Shown here piece by piece: positions 9,630 through 18,549 of a stretch of 64,000 nucleotides of DNA (position 1 is its first letter; every line of letters begins with the position of its first letter). Under the pieces are notes generated by a model that was given only the letters and a program-made list of their open reading frames with translations, ran no database searches and was not told where the DNA came from. Source of the stretch: Methylophaga marina (lineage in GTDB: Bacteria > Pseudomonadota > Gammaproteobacteria > Nitrosococcales > Methylophagaceae); the NCBI RefSeq assembly GCF_030296755.1, contig NZ_AP027741.1:2843001-2907000 (forward strand), read 5' to 3'. The translations under genes and the position numbers were made by a program.

Positions 9630-11006
9630 ATGACACCTGATGAGTCTGACTTCTGGTTTTTGCCACTGGGAGGAACCGGCGAAATAGGCATGAACCTGAA
9701 TCTTTATGGCCATGATGGCCGTTGGTTAATGGTGGACTGTGGGGTGACGTTTGAGGCAAAAACAGATATTGACGGTGAACCAGTAGAAGGTGCTCAAGCC
9801 CATGTGCAGATGGCTGATCCACAATTTATTGTCGATCGAAAAGAACAACTGGATGGTCTGGTCATCACCCATGCTCATGAAGACCACATCGGTGCTGTTC
9901 CTTATTTGTGGGAACGGTTTCGTTGTCCTATCTACACCACAGCTTATACGGCAGAAATTCTGCGCAGAAAACTGGCTGAAGCCGGGTTAATCAAAAAAGT
10001 GAAAGTCCATGTGGTTGAGGCACATGCATCAAGACAAATAGGCGTCTTTAATGTGCAGTGGATCCAGCTAACACATTCCATTCCTGATCCGTTTGCTTTA
10101 TTGATCACCACCCCTGTTGGTAAAGCGTTTCATACCGCTGACTGGAAGCTTGATTCCGCACCGGTGGTGGGCGAACCCTATAAAGAAGAAGATTATGCGC
10201 GGCTGGGTGAGCTGGGCGTTGATGTGATGGTGTGTGATTCGACCAATGCCAATGTACCTGGTTGGTCAACATCTGAAGCAACGTTGTACAAAGGCCTGAA
10301 ACATCATGTAGAACAGGCAAAAGGGCGGGTTGTAGTCACCTGCTTTGGCAGCAATATTGCCCGTTTACGAACGGTAGCAGATATTGCTAAAGAAACGGGA
10401 AGACACCTCGGCTTATTAGGTCGCTCGCTATTAAACACGTATTCAGCAGCCAAACGTGTGGGTCTATGGAATGGCATTGAAACCTTTGTCGACCCGCATC
10501 ATTTAGGTTTTCTGCCGCGCGATACTGTTCTATTAGTTGCAACGGGAAGTCAGGGAGAACCCAGAACAGCGCTAAACCGACTCAGTCAGAACAGTTTCCG
10601 TGATATTGAACTAGAAGCTGGGGATACGGTTATTTTCAGTTCCAAAGTGATTCCTGGTAATGAATTACCGATTGAAGCATTAATTGAACGGCTCAAAGGC
10701 ATGCAGGTGGACGTGATTACGGTGGATAACAGCCGACTGGAAATTCATGCTTCTGGTCATCCGGCGATGGAAGAGTTGAAAGCCATGTATCGCTGGGTTA
10801 AACCCGCTTGTGCTATTCCTGTTCATGGTGAGTTTCAACACCTTAGAGCCAATGCCAGACTGGCAAAGTCAGTGGGGGTGCCCGAACAGCTTGAAGGGAA
10901 AAATGGTGATTTATACTACATAGCACCTGTCAAAGGAATACGACGTGGGGCTGTGAAAACTGGCCGCTTGGGTCTTGTTCAGGATAAACTGAAAAAATTG
11001 TTTTAA
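9630..11006 (+). CDS. RNase J-type metallo-beta-lactamase nuclease
   Basis: Beta-CASP metallo-beta-lactamase protein of the ribonuclease J class. The metal-binding signature THAHEDHIGAVP is at about residues 78-89, and LTHSIPDPFALLI and HTADWKLD supply further metal ligands. The beta-CASP part includes VVTCFGSNIARL, ATGSQGEPRTAL and FSSKVIPGNE, and a late HASGHPAMEEL plus IPVHGEFQHL complete the fold. At 458 residues it lacks the extra C-terminal domain of Firmicutes RNase J (about 555). It is an RNA or DNA phosphodiesterase by family; the substrate is unproven. A PilZ gene follows within about 35 bases. Confidence 0.85.
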   Translation: MTPDESDFWFLPLGGTGEIGMNLNLYGHDGRWLMVDCGVTFEAKTDIDGEPVEGAQAHVQMADPQFIVDRKEQLDGLVITHAHEDHIGAVPYLWERFRCPIYTTAYTAEILRRKLAEAGLIKKVKVHVVEAHASRQIGVFNVQWIQLTHSIPDPFALLITTPVGKAFHTADWKLDSAPVVGEPYKEEDYARLGELGVDVMVCDSTNANVPGWSTSEATLYKGLKHHVEQAKGRVVVTCFGSNIARLRTVADIAKETGRHLGLLGRSLLNTYSAAKRVGLWNGIETFVDPHHLGFLPRDTVLLVATGSQGEPRTALNRLSQNSFRDIELEAGDTVIFSSKVIPGNELPIEALIERLKGMQVDVITVDNSRLEIHASGHPAMEELKAMYRWVKPACAIPVHGEFQHLRANARLAKSVGVPEQLEGKNGDLYYIAPVKGIRRGAVKTGRLGLVQDKLKKLF

Positions 11007-11039
11007 AAATGTGCTGAAAAAGGATTGAAAGTTTTTGAA

Positions 11040-11462
11040 ATGATAGAAGAAATCAGACGGTTTATCCGTCACCCCAGTAGTGTGCCTATTCAGGTTAAGC
11101 GAGGCGAAGAGAAAAAACAGGTACCTTTGAAAGATGTCAGCAAGGGAGGTCTATGTTTTCGTTCACAAGTGACGCTTGCTACAGGCAATGTCGTTGAAGT
11201 AAATATTCTCACCTCAAAACCCACCTTTACTGCAAAAGGCATAGTGAGTTGGTGTAAACTGGAAGGAGATGAGTATCTGGTGGGTATTTCATTTCAGAAT
11301 AAAGCCGTCCGATATGCTCTCAGGATGGTCGAACAAATTTGTTATATAGAAGATTATAAAAAGCGCATCAAAGCTAAAACAGGACGTCAACTGACAAGTG
11401 ACGAGGCAGCACAGGAATGGATCCAAAAATATGCGGCGGATTTTCCACCTTTAGCTGATTAA
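11040..11462 (+). CDS. PilZ-domain protein, putative c-di-GMP receptor
   Basis: A PilZ domain is visible in the first 100 residues: the basic RRFIRHPSSVPIQV matches the RxxxR c-di-GMP motif, and DVSKGGLCFRS matches the [D/N]xSxxG motif about 30 residues later. Both binding motifs look intact. The remaining 45 residues are a charged helical tail. ATG at 11040 is chosen; an in-frame TTG at 11025 would extend it by five residues. Its closeness to the RNase J-type gene suggests co-transcription. Confidence 0.8.
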   Translation: MIEEIRRFIRHPSSVPIQVKRGEEKKQVPLKDVSKGGLCFRSQVTLATGNVVEVNILTSKPTFTAKGIVSWCKLEGDEYLVGISFQNKAVRYALRMVEQICYIEDYKKRIKAKTGRQLTSDEAAQEWIQKYAADFPPLAD

Positions 11463-11468
11463 ATGCTG

Positions 11469-11684
11469 CTAGGCTTTTGCTTCAAACCTTTGTGCTCTAC
11501 GGTCTGAAGAAACGCGGCGTTCTATGAAGGGTTTTTGATTACGTTTTCTACGGTCATAACGTTGGCGACGATCTGCATCGTTGGTCAGTTTCGCTTCCTG
11601 TGCAGCAGGGCGAGCAGGTTCGACCTGTGATGGCGGGCTAATGGTGATCATCGCATTGTGATAAAGCTTAGGTATTTCGTTCAT
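11469..11684 (-). CDS. Hypothetical basic protein
   Basis: Not recognised. The 71 residues are hydrophilic and strongly basic in the second half, with repeated Arg pairs (ADRRQRYDRRKR, ERRVSSDRRAQR) and a Pro/Ala-rich middle. No membrane segment or cysteine is seen. The DRR-rich tail could contact nucleic acid or an acidic partner. It is convergent with the PilZ gene, only 6 bases apart. Confidence 0.5.
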   Translation of the reverse strand: MNEIPKLYHNAMITISPPSQVEPARPAAQEAKLTNDADRRQRYDRRKRNQKPFIERRVSSDRRAQRFEAKA

Positions 11685-11745
11685 TGTCTTTGAAAAGTCA
11701 ATTTATATACATAACTATCGGAATACTTTGAAGAAGCTTTAGATA

Positions 11746-12171
11746 TTATTTGCCATCAGAAAAATGCATATTGAATTGTCCATCGCTAATTCGCTGTTTA
11801 TTCTCAACAGGGTATTGGTAAAGGTAAGCCCAAGCCGTCGATATTTTGAGAGTGCTATTTATGGTTTGAACCGTGACCTGCTGACGTTGATACTCATGTG
11901 GTTCAGGAAAAGCAGAAGAACATTCTTCATAATCATCGAGCTGATTCAGTAGCCAGCCAGTTGAAGACAACTTATATAAATCACCGTATACGATGTCGTG
12001 TTCATTATTAGATAAAATGGCACCAGGATAATAGTCAATGAGATAGAGTTGTGCTTGCAGAGTGGCACGACAGATGAACTCGCTGTGTTCTGCAAGTAAC
12101 TTTGCCATGGGATGATGTGTATCTTTCATCAATGTGCCGTATACGAATAACAGTTCACTTTGTTCGGTCAT
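11746..12171 (-). CDS. Gamma-glutamylcyclotransferase-fold protein (YtfP-like)
   Basis: GGCT/AIG2-fold protein. The N-terminal LLFVYGTLMKDTHHPMAKLL carries the diagnostic YGTL substrate loop at about residues 10-13. YLIDYYPGAILS and DIVYGDLYKLS follow the family layout, and LDDYEECSSAF supplies the acidic residue region expected at the active site. Such proteins act on gamma-glutamyl amines or remain of unknown substrate. Length (141) is normal for the bacterial branch. Confidence 0.8.
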   Translation of the reverse strand: MTEQSELLFVYGTLMKDTHHPMAKLLAEHSEFICRATLQAQLYLIDYYPGAILSNNEHDIVYGDLYKLSSTGWLLNQLDDYEECSSAFPEPHEYQRQQVTVQTINSTLKISTAWAYLYQYPVENKQRISDGQFNMHFSDGK

Positions 12172-12224
12172 TACTTTAAAAATACTCTTTATTTATATGA
12201 AAAATATAACAAATAGGTGTTAAG

Positions 12225-13157
12225 TTGAGCAGTAAGTTAAAGGTCGGTCTTGCTTTGGGTAGCGGCGCTGCACGTGGTTGGGCGCACATCGGTATTATCA
12301 AGCAACTGGACAAACTTGGCATCACTCCAGACATTGTAACGGGTACGTCAATAGGTGCTTTGGTTGGGGCTGCTTATGTCGCTAACAATCTCGGCAAACT
12401 GAATGACTGGGTGTTGCAATTGGATAAATTAAAAACGGCTCAATACTTTGCCATTAACCGGTCTCTGCAAGGTTTTGTAAACAAAAACCGTCTGCGTACA
12501 TTTCTTAATGAATATGTGGTGGAACAGGAGCTTGAGATAGAGAATATGCAGAGCCGTTTTGCTACTGTTGCAACAGATTTGTATAGTGGCCGCGAAATAT
12601 GGAATACACGTGGCAATATGATGGATGCAGTATGGTCTTCCATGTCTTTACCTGGCTTGTTTCCGGCAATAAAGCATAATAATCGATGGTTGATTGATGG
12701 AGGGCTCGTTAATCCTGTGCCGGTGTCTTTATGCCGAGCCATGGGCGCGGATGTGGTGATTGCTGTGAACCTCAATAGCGGCATTGTGGGCAAACACTTC
12801 AGAACAGATATTGATGATGTAGAGCCATCAATAGCATCAGAACCACCGAAAAGTTGGAGTGGAAAAGTCAGTCATATGGTGACGGACTACACCAATAATT
12901 TGTTTCCCAAACGTCGTGAACAAAAAGAAGAGGCGCCCGCTTTATTAGATGCCATTGCCGCATCGATTAATATTACACAGGACAGAATTACCCGCAGCCG
13001 AATGGCCGGTGATCCACCCGAAATTATTTTAAATCCTCGCCTTTCTCATATCGGTATTCTGGAGTTTTATCGTGCAGATGAAGCCATCAAAGAAGGGATC
13101 GCCTGTGTTAAGCGTCAGCAAACCGAGCTAAGTTATTATCTCTCGATGGATAAGTAA
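12225..13157 (+). CDS. Patatin-like phospholipase (RssA family)
   Basis: Serine-Asp dyad lipid acyl hydrolase. It shows the oxyanion-hole stretch LGSGAARGWAHIG (residues 11-23), nucleophile motif GTSIGAL (Ser at about 42) and catalytic Asp in IDGGLVNPVP (about 157). The order and spacing match the 300-residue RssA/YchK group. No signal peptide, so cytoplasmic or membrane-associated. The start is TTG; AGGTG lies a few bases upstream. It converges on the LysR gene with no gap. Natural substrate not known. Confidence 0.87.
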   Translation: MSSKLKVGLALGSGAARGWAHIGIIKQLDKLGITPDIVTGTSIGALVGAAYVANNLGKLNDWVLQLDKLKTAQYFAINRSLQGFVNKNRLRTFLNEYVVEQELEIENMQSRFATVATDLYSGREIWNTRGNMMDAVWSSMSLPGLFPAIKHNNRWLIDGGLVNPVPVSLCRAMGADVVIAVNLNSGIVGKHFRTDIDDVEPSIASEPPKSWSGKVSHMVTDYTNNLFPKRREQKEEAPALLDAIAASINITQDRITRSRMAGDPPEIILNPRLSHIGILEFYRADEAIKEGIACVKRQQTELSYYLSMDK

Positions 13158-14072
13158 TTACAGACTCGGACTATCCCAGTCTTTTAGCCGGCTAAAATAT
13201 TCTTGTAAAAATTCAATCAGAATCCTGACGCGGTGTGATAAAAAGCGTGTCTGTGGATAGATGGCATAAATACCAATATCTTTCTGAACCAGAGCCTTAT
13301 CGAGAACGGTTATCAATTTGCCCGATTTGAGCGCAGAAAATGCAATAAAATCAGGGCTCAAAATTAACCCTTTTCCATCTATACAGACATCCCGTAGATA
13401 TTCGCCATTATTTGAAGACAGCACTGTAGGCAAGTTAACAGACATCACCTCACCTTGATGGTCCAGTAATGACCAACTGCTACTGACATGTGAATATTGC
13501 AGCTTTACGTGCCCGTACAACAAGTCTTCAGTTTGTTCAGGTAAGCCATTTTGAGTAAAGTAATCAGGACTGCCGCAGATATAAAGGCGGGTAGAGGCCA
13601 GTTTACGGGCGATCATACTTGAGTCAGTAAGATTAGATATACGTATGGCCAAATCTAAACCTTCAGCGACTAAGTCCTGATGTCTGTCACTAAAATCAAT
13701 ATCAAAAATGATGTCTGGATGCATTTGATTAAACTCGCGTAAAGCCGGGCTCAAGTGCAGCAAACCAAAGCTAATGGGGGCAGACAATCTGATACGACCA
13801 GATAATGAGGTTTGCTCACTACCTAACGCATTTTCAACCTCATAAATATCATCGAGAATACGGACACAGTGTTGGTAATAACTTCGACCGGCATCAGTGA
13901 GCGTTTGTTTACGTGTTGTTCTTTTCAGCAAGCTGATACCCAGTCGTCTTTCTAAATCGGTTAACCGTTTGCTGATAGCCGACTTCACCGTATTCATTTG
14001 CTCAGCGGCTTTCGTAATACTGCCAGCTTCCACTACCCGCACAAAACACTGCATTTCTTCTAACTGACTCAT
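13158..14072 (-). CDS. LysR-family transcriptional regulator
   Basis: LTTR with N-terminal winged helix-turn-helix (residues 1-60: EEMQCFVRVVEAGSITKAAEQMNTVKSAISKRLTDLE region) and a C-terminal periplasmic-binding-like sensor domain. The helix-turn-helix and RRLGISLLKRTTR match the family consensus closely. Length 304 is standard. It is divergent from the DoxX-oxidoreductase-pirin cluster, and the roughly 110-base gap would hold the shared operator. LTTRs usually control such divergent neighbours, so it probably regulates that cluster in response to an aromatic or redox-active compound. Confidence 0.9.
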   Translation of the reverse strand: MSQLEEMQCFVRVVEAGSITKAAEQMNTVKSAISKRLTDLERRLGISLLKRTTRKQTLTDAGRSYYQHCVRILDDIYEVENALGSEQTSLSGRIRLSAPISFGLLHLSPALREFNQMHPDIIFDIDFSDRHQDLVAEGLDLAIRISNLTDSSMIARKLASTRLYICGSPDYFTQNGLPEQTEDLLYGHVKLQYSHVSSSWSLLDHQGEVMSVNLPTVLSSNNGEYLRDVCIDGKGLILSPDFIAFSALKSGKLITVLDKALVQKDIGIYAIYPQTRFLSHRVRILIEFLQEYFSRLKDWDSPSL

Positions 14073-14183
14073 CTCTATTGTTCTCTATCTGGTAACAATG
14101 AGTTCATTTATACACTGTTTTATAAAAATATGGAAACGATAAACTTTGAACCATCTTTACAACACAACAATAAGGAAAATCAC

Positions 14184-14567
14184 ATGAATGCAGTCACAGG
14201 ATTAGCAACAGTGACAGGTCGGTTTTTGTTAAGTCTGATGTTTATTTCAGCGGGTATAGGAAAACTCGGTGCAGGTTATGAAGCGACTCAAGGTTATATG
14301 AGCATGATGGGCGTCCCTACATCAATGCTACCAGTGGTGATTGCCACTGAAATTCTCGGTGGCTTGGCTATCTTAGTTGGTTTTAAAACACGAATTGCTG
14401 CGTTTTTGCTAGCAGGTTTCACGCTGATAGCGGCAGCTATTTTCCATAATAATTTTGCTGATCAAATGCAGAGTATTTTGTTTATGAAAGATTTAGCCAT
14501 TGCCGGTGGTTTGTTGTTACTGGTAGCCAATGGTGCGGGCAGTTTAGCGGTTGACAATATCAAGTAA
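14184..14567 (+). CDS. DoxX family membrane protein
   Basis: Four-helix DoxX/YqjF-type inner-membrane protein of 127 residues. The first helix (GRFLLSLMFISAGIGKLGAGYEATQGYM) carries the family motif FISAGIGKL, and later ILGGLAILVGFKTRIAAFLLAGFTL is the second signature. ATG at 14184 is preferred over the longer frame from 14130 because AAGGAAAA sits just upstream of it. It is first of three genes in a redox-type cluster divergent from LysR. Confidence 0.85.
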   Translation: MNAVTGLATVTGRFLLSLMFISAGIGKLGAGYEATQGYMSMMGVPTSMLPVVIATEILGGLAILVGFKTRIAAFLLAGFTLIAAAIFHNNFADQMQSILFMKDLAIAGGLLLLVANGAGSLAVDNIK

Positions 14568-14591
14568 TGCAAAGAAAACAGGAGAGTAGAC

Positions 14592-15170
14592 ATGAATAGC
14601 ACAATTTTACACATTAATAGTAGCGAACGGTTTCAGGATTCGGTCACGCGTCAGGTATCAGCTGAGCTGGTATCAGCATTACAAAAACAATCGGGCTTTG
14701 TCATCAAATCCCGTGATTTAGCGAAAGGTATTCCTTTTATCAATGAAGATTGGATTCATGCCAATTTTACCGACCCCGAGCAACGTACTGAACAAAACAA
14801 ACAGGCGTTAAAAACGTCGGATCAATTAGTAGAAGAGTTGCAGGCTGCTGAGATTCTGGTGATTGCATCGCCTATTTATAATTTTAGTGTGCCAGCCGTA
14901 TTAAAAGCCTGGATCGATCAAGTTGCCAGAGCAAGAGTGACGTTTCGTTACACAGAAAATGGTCCTGAAGGTTTGCTGAAGGCGAAACAAGCGTATCTGG
15001 TGATGGCTTCTGGCGGCGTGCCTCTGGGGAGTGAAGTGGATTACGCTTCTACTTACCTGAATCAGGTCATGAATTTTCTGGGTATTCATGATGTCACTGT
15101 GGTGGATGCTGGCAGTCTGATTCAAGACACAGAAACATTGACTCAAAAAGTTGCTGATCTTGTCAGCTAA
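14592..15170 (+). CDS. FMN-dependent NADH-azoreductase-like flavodoxin-fold oxidoreductase
   Basis: Flavodoxin-like NAD(P)H:quinone/azo reductase of the AzoR group. The early segment ILHINSSERFQDSVTRQV holds the FMN phosphate-binding Ser/Arg region, SPIYNFSVPAVLKAWIDQVARARVTFRY (about residues 97-125) is the AzoR signature, and MASGGVPLGSE is the second flavin loop. Length 192 fits. Obligate two-electron reduction of quinones or azo dyes is the known family activity. It sits 24 bases after doxX with an AGGAGAG ribosome-binding site, in the same operon. Confidence 0.87.
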   Translation: MNSTILHINSSERFQDSVTRQVSAELVSALQKQSGFVIKSRDLAKGIPFINEDWIHANFTDPEQRTEQNKQALKTSDQLVEELQAAEILVIASPIYNFSVPAVLKAWIDQVARARVTFRYTENGPEGLLKAKQAYLVMASGGVPLGSEVDYASTYLNQVMNFLGIHDVTVVDAGSLIQDTETLTQKVADLVS

Positions 15171-15189
15171 TATTTATCAGGAGAATGTG

Positions 15190-16032
15190 ATGACTCAGAC
15201 AAGGGAATTAAGACAAATCATCTATGGAGACAGGGTCTCAGATGGTGCAGGTGTACAGCTTACTCGTATTATCGGCTCACCACAGCTCAATATGCTTGAC
15301 CCTTTTCTGATGTTTGATGCCTTTGGTTCCGATAAACCTCAGGACTATATTGCTGGCTTTCCTCCACATCCTCACCGTGGCTTTGAGACGGTGACTTATA
15401 TGTTAGAAGGGCGTATGCGTCATGAAGATAGTGCGGGTAATGCCGGTGTTATTGAAACGGGTGGTGTGCAATGGATGACAGCAGGTAAAGGCATTATCCA
15501 CTCCGAAATGCCAGAGCAGAAAGAAGGACGTTTAGCTGGGTTTCAATTATGGGTGAACCTGCCGGCAACAGAAAAAATGAATGAACCGAAGTATCAGGAG
15601 TTTGATGCTGAGCAGATTCCAGTGGCCAGATTAGACAATGGTACCGCAATCAAGGTCATTGCTGGGCAGACAGATAGTGGCGTGAGTGGTGTGATTAATA
15701 ACCCGTTTGTTAATCCTCTGTACCTACATGTGTTTTTACCTGCAGGAGTCACGTTTGAGCAAACAGTGAAGGAAACGGACAACACGTTCCTGTATCTGAT
15801 GAAAGGTCAGATACAGGTCGGCGATAAACAGCGACCACTCAATGCTGAACAACTCGCCGTATTGGAGACCGGATCAAAAGTCCGCGTCAACAGTGAACGT
15901 GATACGGAGTTTGTGCTTGTATCAGGACAGCCTGTGAATGAACCTATTGCCAGAGGCGGTCCGTTTGTGATGAACACGCGCGAGCAGATTGAACAAGCTT
16001 TTGATGATTATCGTCACGGCCGGTTCGCTTAA
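15190..16032 (+). CDS. Pirin family protein
   Basis: Double-cupin pirin. The metal ligands are in FPPHPHRGFETVTYMLEGRMRHEDS (His pair, later His and Glu, residues 56-101) and the conserved GGVQWMTAGKGIIHSEMP follows. The C-terminal ARGGPFVMNTREQIEQAFDDYRHGRF is the pirin_C signature. Some bacterial pirins are quercetinases or bind regulatory partners; activity here is not decided. ATG at 15190 has AGGAGAATG upstream, which selects it over 15151. Third gene of the DoxX-oxidoreductase-pirin operon, followed by a terminator. Confidence 0.9.
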   Translation: MTQTRELRQIIYGDRVSDGAGVQLTRIIGSPQLNMLDPFLMFDAFGSDKPQDYIAGFPPHPHRGFETVTYMLEGRMRHEDSAGNAGVIETGGVQWMTAGKGIIHSEMPEQKEGRLAGFQLWVNLPATEKMNEPKYQEFDAEQIPVARLDNGTAIKVIAGQTDSGVSGVINNPFVNPLYLHVFLPAGVTFEQTVKETDNTFLYLMKGQIQVGDKQRPLNAEQLAVLETGSKVRVNSERDTEFVLVSGQPVNEPIARGGPFVMNTREQIEQAFDDYRHGRFA

Positions 16033-16053
16033 GGTTTGTTTGTTTGACTATGG

Positions 16054-16083
16054 AAAAGCCACTGATTCGTCAGTGGCTTTTTT
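16054..16083 (+). terminator. Intrinsic terminator after pirin operon
   Basis: Twelve-base perfect stem AAAAGCCACTGA / TCAGTGGCTTTT with a TTCG loop and T-run. It lies 22 bases after the pirin stop. Confidence 0.92.
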
Positions 16084-16147
16084 GTTTAAGTATTTTTTAA
16101 GTTGCAGGGATTAATCTTGGCCAAAATTAATTTGGTCGAGGTTTACC

Positions 16148-17770
16148 ATGCGTCGTGCAATTCCTTCTCAGAATTTAGTCTTATTGTTCTCAGTACTTCT
16201 GATGCTTGCTTATAACAATGGCTTGTGGGCAGGCATTGTTCAGGCGAATCAGTTAATCACTAAACATAATCTTTTGTTCTTAGGTTCTTGCGCCATCTTT
16301 ATGACGGCGTTGTTTAATCTGATATTCAATTTGGTGTCATCCCGATACCTGATAAAACCAGTATTGATTTTCATTGTGTTGTGTTCTGCTGCAGCCAGCT
16401 ATTTTATCGATAGCTATGGTGTACATATCGACAGCTCGATGATTCAAAACGTGTTAGAAACCGATACAGCAGAAACAAAGGAATTATTGAGTAAACGTTT
16501 TATTATTCATTTCTTGCTATGGGGTGTTTTGCCAGCATTTTTGATTGCTAAAGTGCGGATTGTTCATGTTCGTTGGACAAAGCAATTATTGATGAGCTCG
16601 TTTTCAATCACCATGAGTATTTTAGCCATGGGGTTGGTTGCTGCTTTTTTCTATCAGGATTACGCGTCAACATTCCGAAATCATCGTGATTTACGTTATT
16701 TAATTAATCCGACCAGTTATATTTATGCGGTCACTAAAATTGCCAAACAGCAATTTGCAGAAGCGGATAAACCATTAATCCCTATTTCACAAAATGCCGC
16801 ACTTGGCAGCTTAGCGCATGAGAAAAAGCATCGCACAGTGACCGTGATGGTCGTCGGTGAAACAGCGAGAGCAGAATCATTTCATCTGAATGGTTATGAA
16901 CGTGAGACAACACCAGAGTTAGAGAAAACTAACAGCCTGTATTTTAATAATGCCTCGTCTTGTGGCACAGCCACGGCGACGTCAGTGCCATGTATGTTCT
17001 CACAGTTTTCTCGTGATGATTATGACGATGAAAAAGGCCATGGTTATGAAAGTGTGCTGGACGTTATTTCCGCTGCAGGTGTCAAGGTAAGTTGGTTGGA
17101 TAATAACAGCGGCTGTAAAGGTGTGTGTGATCGTGTAGAACACCAGAAAGTAACTGACGTTAATCTGACAGATTTATGTCCTGATGGTGAGTGTTATGAC
17201 GAAGTATTACTGACTAATCTAAAAGCCTTGGTGGCTAAGTCAGATGATGATCAGTTGATTGTCTTACATCAGAAGGGTAGTCACGGACCTGCCTATTTCA
17301 AACGTGTGCCGTCTGCATTTGAGAAATTTAAACCAATCTGCGAAACCGCTGAACTACAGAAATGTTCAAATGAAGAACTGAGAAATGCCTATGATAATAC
17401 GATTTTATACACCGATCATGTGTTGGCTCAATTGATTCAGTATCTGGATAATTTATCTTCTCAATCGATTGATACCGCTATGATTTATGTCTCAGACCAT
17501 GGCGAGTCTTTAGGTGAACATAATCTGTATCTACATGGTACACCCTATTTCGCTGCTCCCAGCCAGCAAACCCATGTACCTATGGTGGTGTGGTTGTCAG
17601 ATAACTATAAACGTGACTATCACATCGACCCAGTATGTATGAAAAATGAAACCGGCAAAGCGGTCAGCCACGACAATATTTTCCATTCATTATTAGGGAT
17701 GAATAATGTCTTACTGCCAGGTAAATACGATCCAGATTTAGATATCTTTGCCAGCTGTCAGCATAGCTAA
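16148..17770 (+). CDS. eptA: Phosphoethanolamine transferase (EptA family)
   Basis: Inner-membrane enzyme with a periplasmic catalytic domain that adds phosphoethanolamine to lipid A phosphate, lowering envelope charge and cationic peptide binding. About five N-terminal membrane helices (residues 10-180) precede an alkaline-phosphatase-like domain. It shows GETARAESFHLNGYER (metal Glu), SCGTATATSVPCMFS with the nucleophile Thr at about 281, and SDHGESLGEHNLYLHG with metal Asp-His. Many Cys in the soluble part fit the disulphides of EptA/MCR enzymes. Length 540 is typical. A PAP2 phosphatase gene starts 5 bases later. PhoPQ-type control is common for the family and a PhoPQ-like pair lies at 59-61 kb. 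Confidence 0.9.
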   Translation: MRRAIPSQNLVLLFSVLLMLAYNNGLWAGIVQANQLITKHNLLFLGSCAIFMTALFNLIFNLVSSRYLIKPVLIFIVLCSAAASYFIDSYGVHIDSSMIQNVLETDTAETKELLSKRFIIHFLLWGVLPAFLIAKVRIVHVRWTKQLLMSSFSITMSILAMGLVAAFFYQDYASTFRNHRDLRYLINPTSYIYAVTKIAKQQFAEADKPLIPISQNAALGSLAHEKKHRTVTVMVVGETARAESFHLNGYERETTPELEKTNSLYFNNASSCGTATATSVPCMFSQFSRDDYDDEKGHGYESVLDVISAAGVKVSWLDNNSGCKGVCDRVEHQKVTDVNLTDLCPDGECYDEVLLTNLKALVAKSDDDQLIVLHQKGSHGPAYFKRVPSAFEKFKPICETAELQKCSNEELRNAYDNTILYTDHVLAQLIQYLDNLSSQSIDTAMIYVSDHGESLGEHNLYLHGTPYFAAPSQQTHVPMVVWLSDNYKRDYHIDPVCMKNETGKAVSHDNIFHSLLGMNNVLLPGKYDPDLDIFASCQHS

Positions 17771-17774
17771 ATCT

Positions 17775-18461
17775 ATGCTGAATCATTTAGTACGCTTATG
17801 GGGACTGTATTTTGTTCTGCTCAGTTTTATTGCCGTCACCGAGCTGGATCAATTAGTGGCCACCATCTGGTATCAGCTTGAAGGTGGTCAATGGCAACTA
17901 AAGCATTATTGGCTGACACAAACGTGGTTACATGATGGCGGCCACGACCTGGCAGTACTCCTGTTTATCACTGTATTACTAAGCTATGTCATCAGTGTTT
18001 TGACGCGATATTTATCACCATATCGCCATGCTTTAGCGTATCTAAGTATCAGTATTCCTGCATCAACACTGACGGTGAGTGCCATAAAAAGACTGACGCA
18101 GGTCGACTGTCCCTGGTCTGTGATGGAATTTGGTGGGGGACGACCCTATCAGTTTTGGTTGCATAGTGTATGGTCGCCAATGCAAGGTGCAGATCATTGC
18201 TTTCCTGCTGGGCATGCCAGTTCTGCCTATATGTTTTTTGGCCTGTATTTTGTCAGCACGCAGCTTTTTCCTCAGCATGCTAAAAAAGTGTTGTATGGCG
18301 TCATCTCTTTTGGCGTTATCTTCGGTCTCGCACAACAATTACGTGGCGCCCATTTCATCAGTCATGACATCACCTCGGCATTTATCTGCTGGACAGTATC
18401 CTGCTTGTTATGGAAGTTCTGGCCTGTTAAGCAACTGAAACTAGGTCATTTTGATAAATAG
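17775..18461 (+). CDS. PAP2-family membrane phosphatase
   Basis: Six-helix phosphatidic-acid-phosphatase type 2 protein. The three catalytic motifs are present: KRLTQVDCPWS with a downstream GGGRPY, PAGHASSAYMF, and RGAHFISHDITSA. The QVDCPW form of motif 1 is shared with LpxT/LpxE-like lipid A or undecaprenyl-pyrophosphate phosphatases. ATG 17775 is used; TTG at 17748 would overlap eptA. Direct coupling to eptA suggests that the pair remodels lipid A phosphates, one removing or transferring phosphate and the other adding phosphoethanolamine. The exact substrate is inferred. Confidence 0.85.
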   Translation: MLNHLVRLWGLYFVLLSFIAVTELDQLVATIWYQLEGGQWQLKHYWLTQTWLHDGGHDLAVLLFITVLLSYVISVLTRYLSPYRHALAYLSISIPASTLTVSAIKRLTQVDCPWSVMEFGGGRPYQFWLHSVWSPMQGADHCFPAGHASSAYMFFGLYFVSTQLFPQHAKKVLYGVISFGVIFGLAQQLRGAHFISHDITSAFICWTVSCLLWKFWPVKQLKLGHFDK

Positions 18462-18549
18462 ATTGATCTCTGTCATTTCAGTTATTTCGCTATTGTGTAT
18501 TATTGGGGTAATGTTTACACCAATCTCTCTTCAATAACAAAGACAACAC

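Noticed and set aside
12440-12793. Antisense open frame inside the patatin gene
   Set aside because: Falls fully inside a gene with complete catalytic motifs, has no ribosome-binding site and no recognisable domain.
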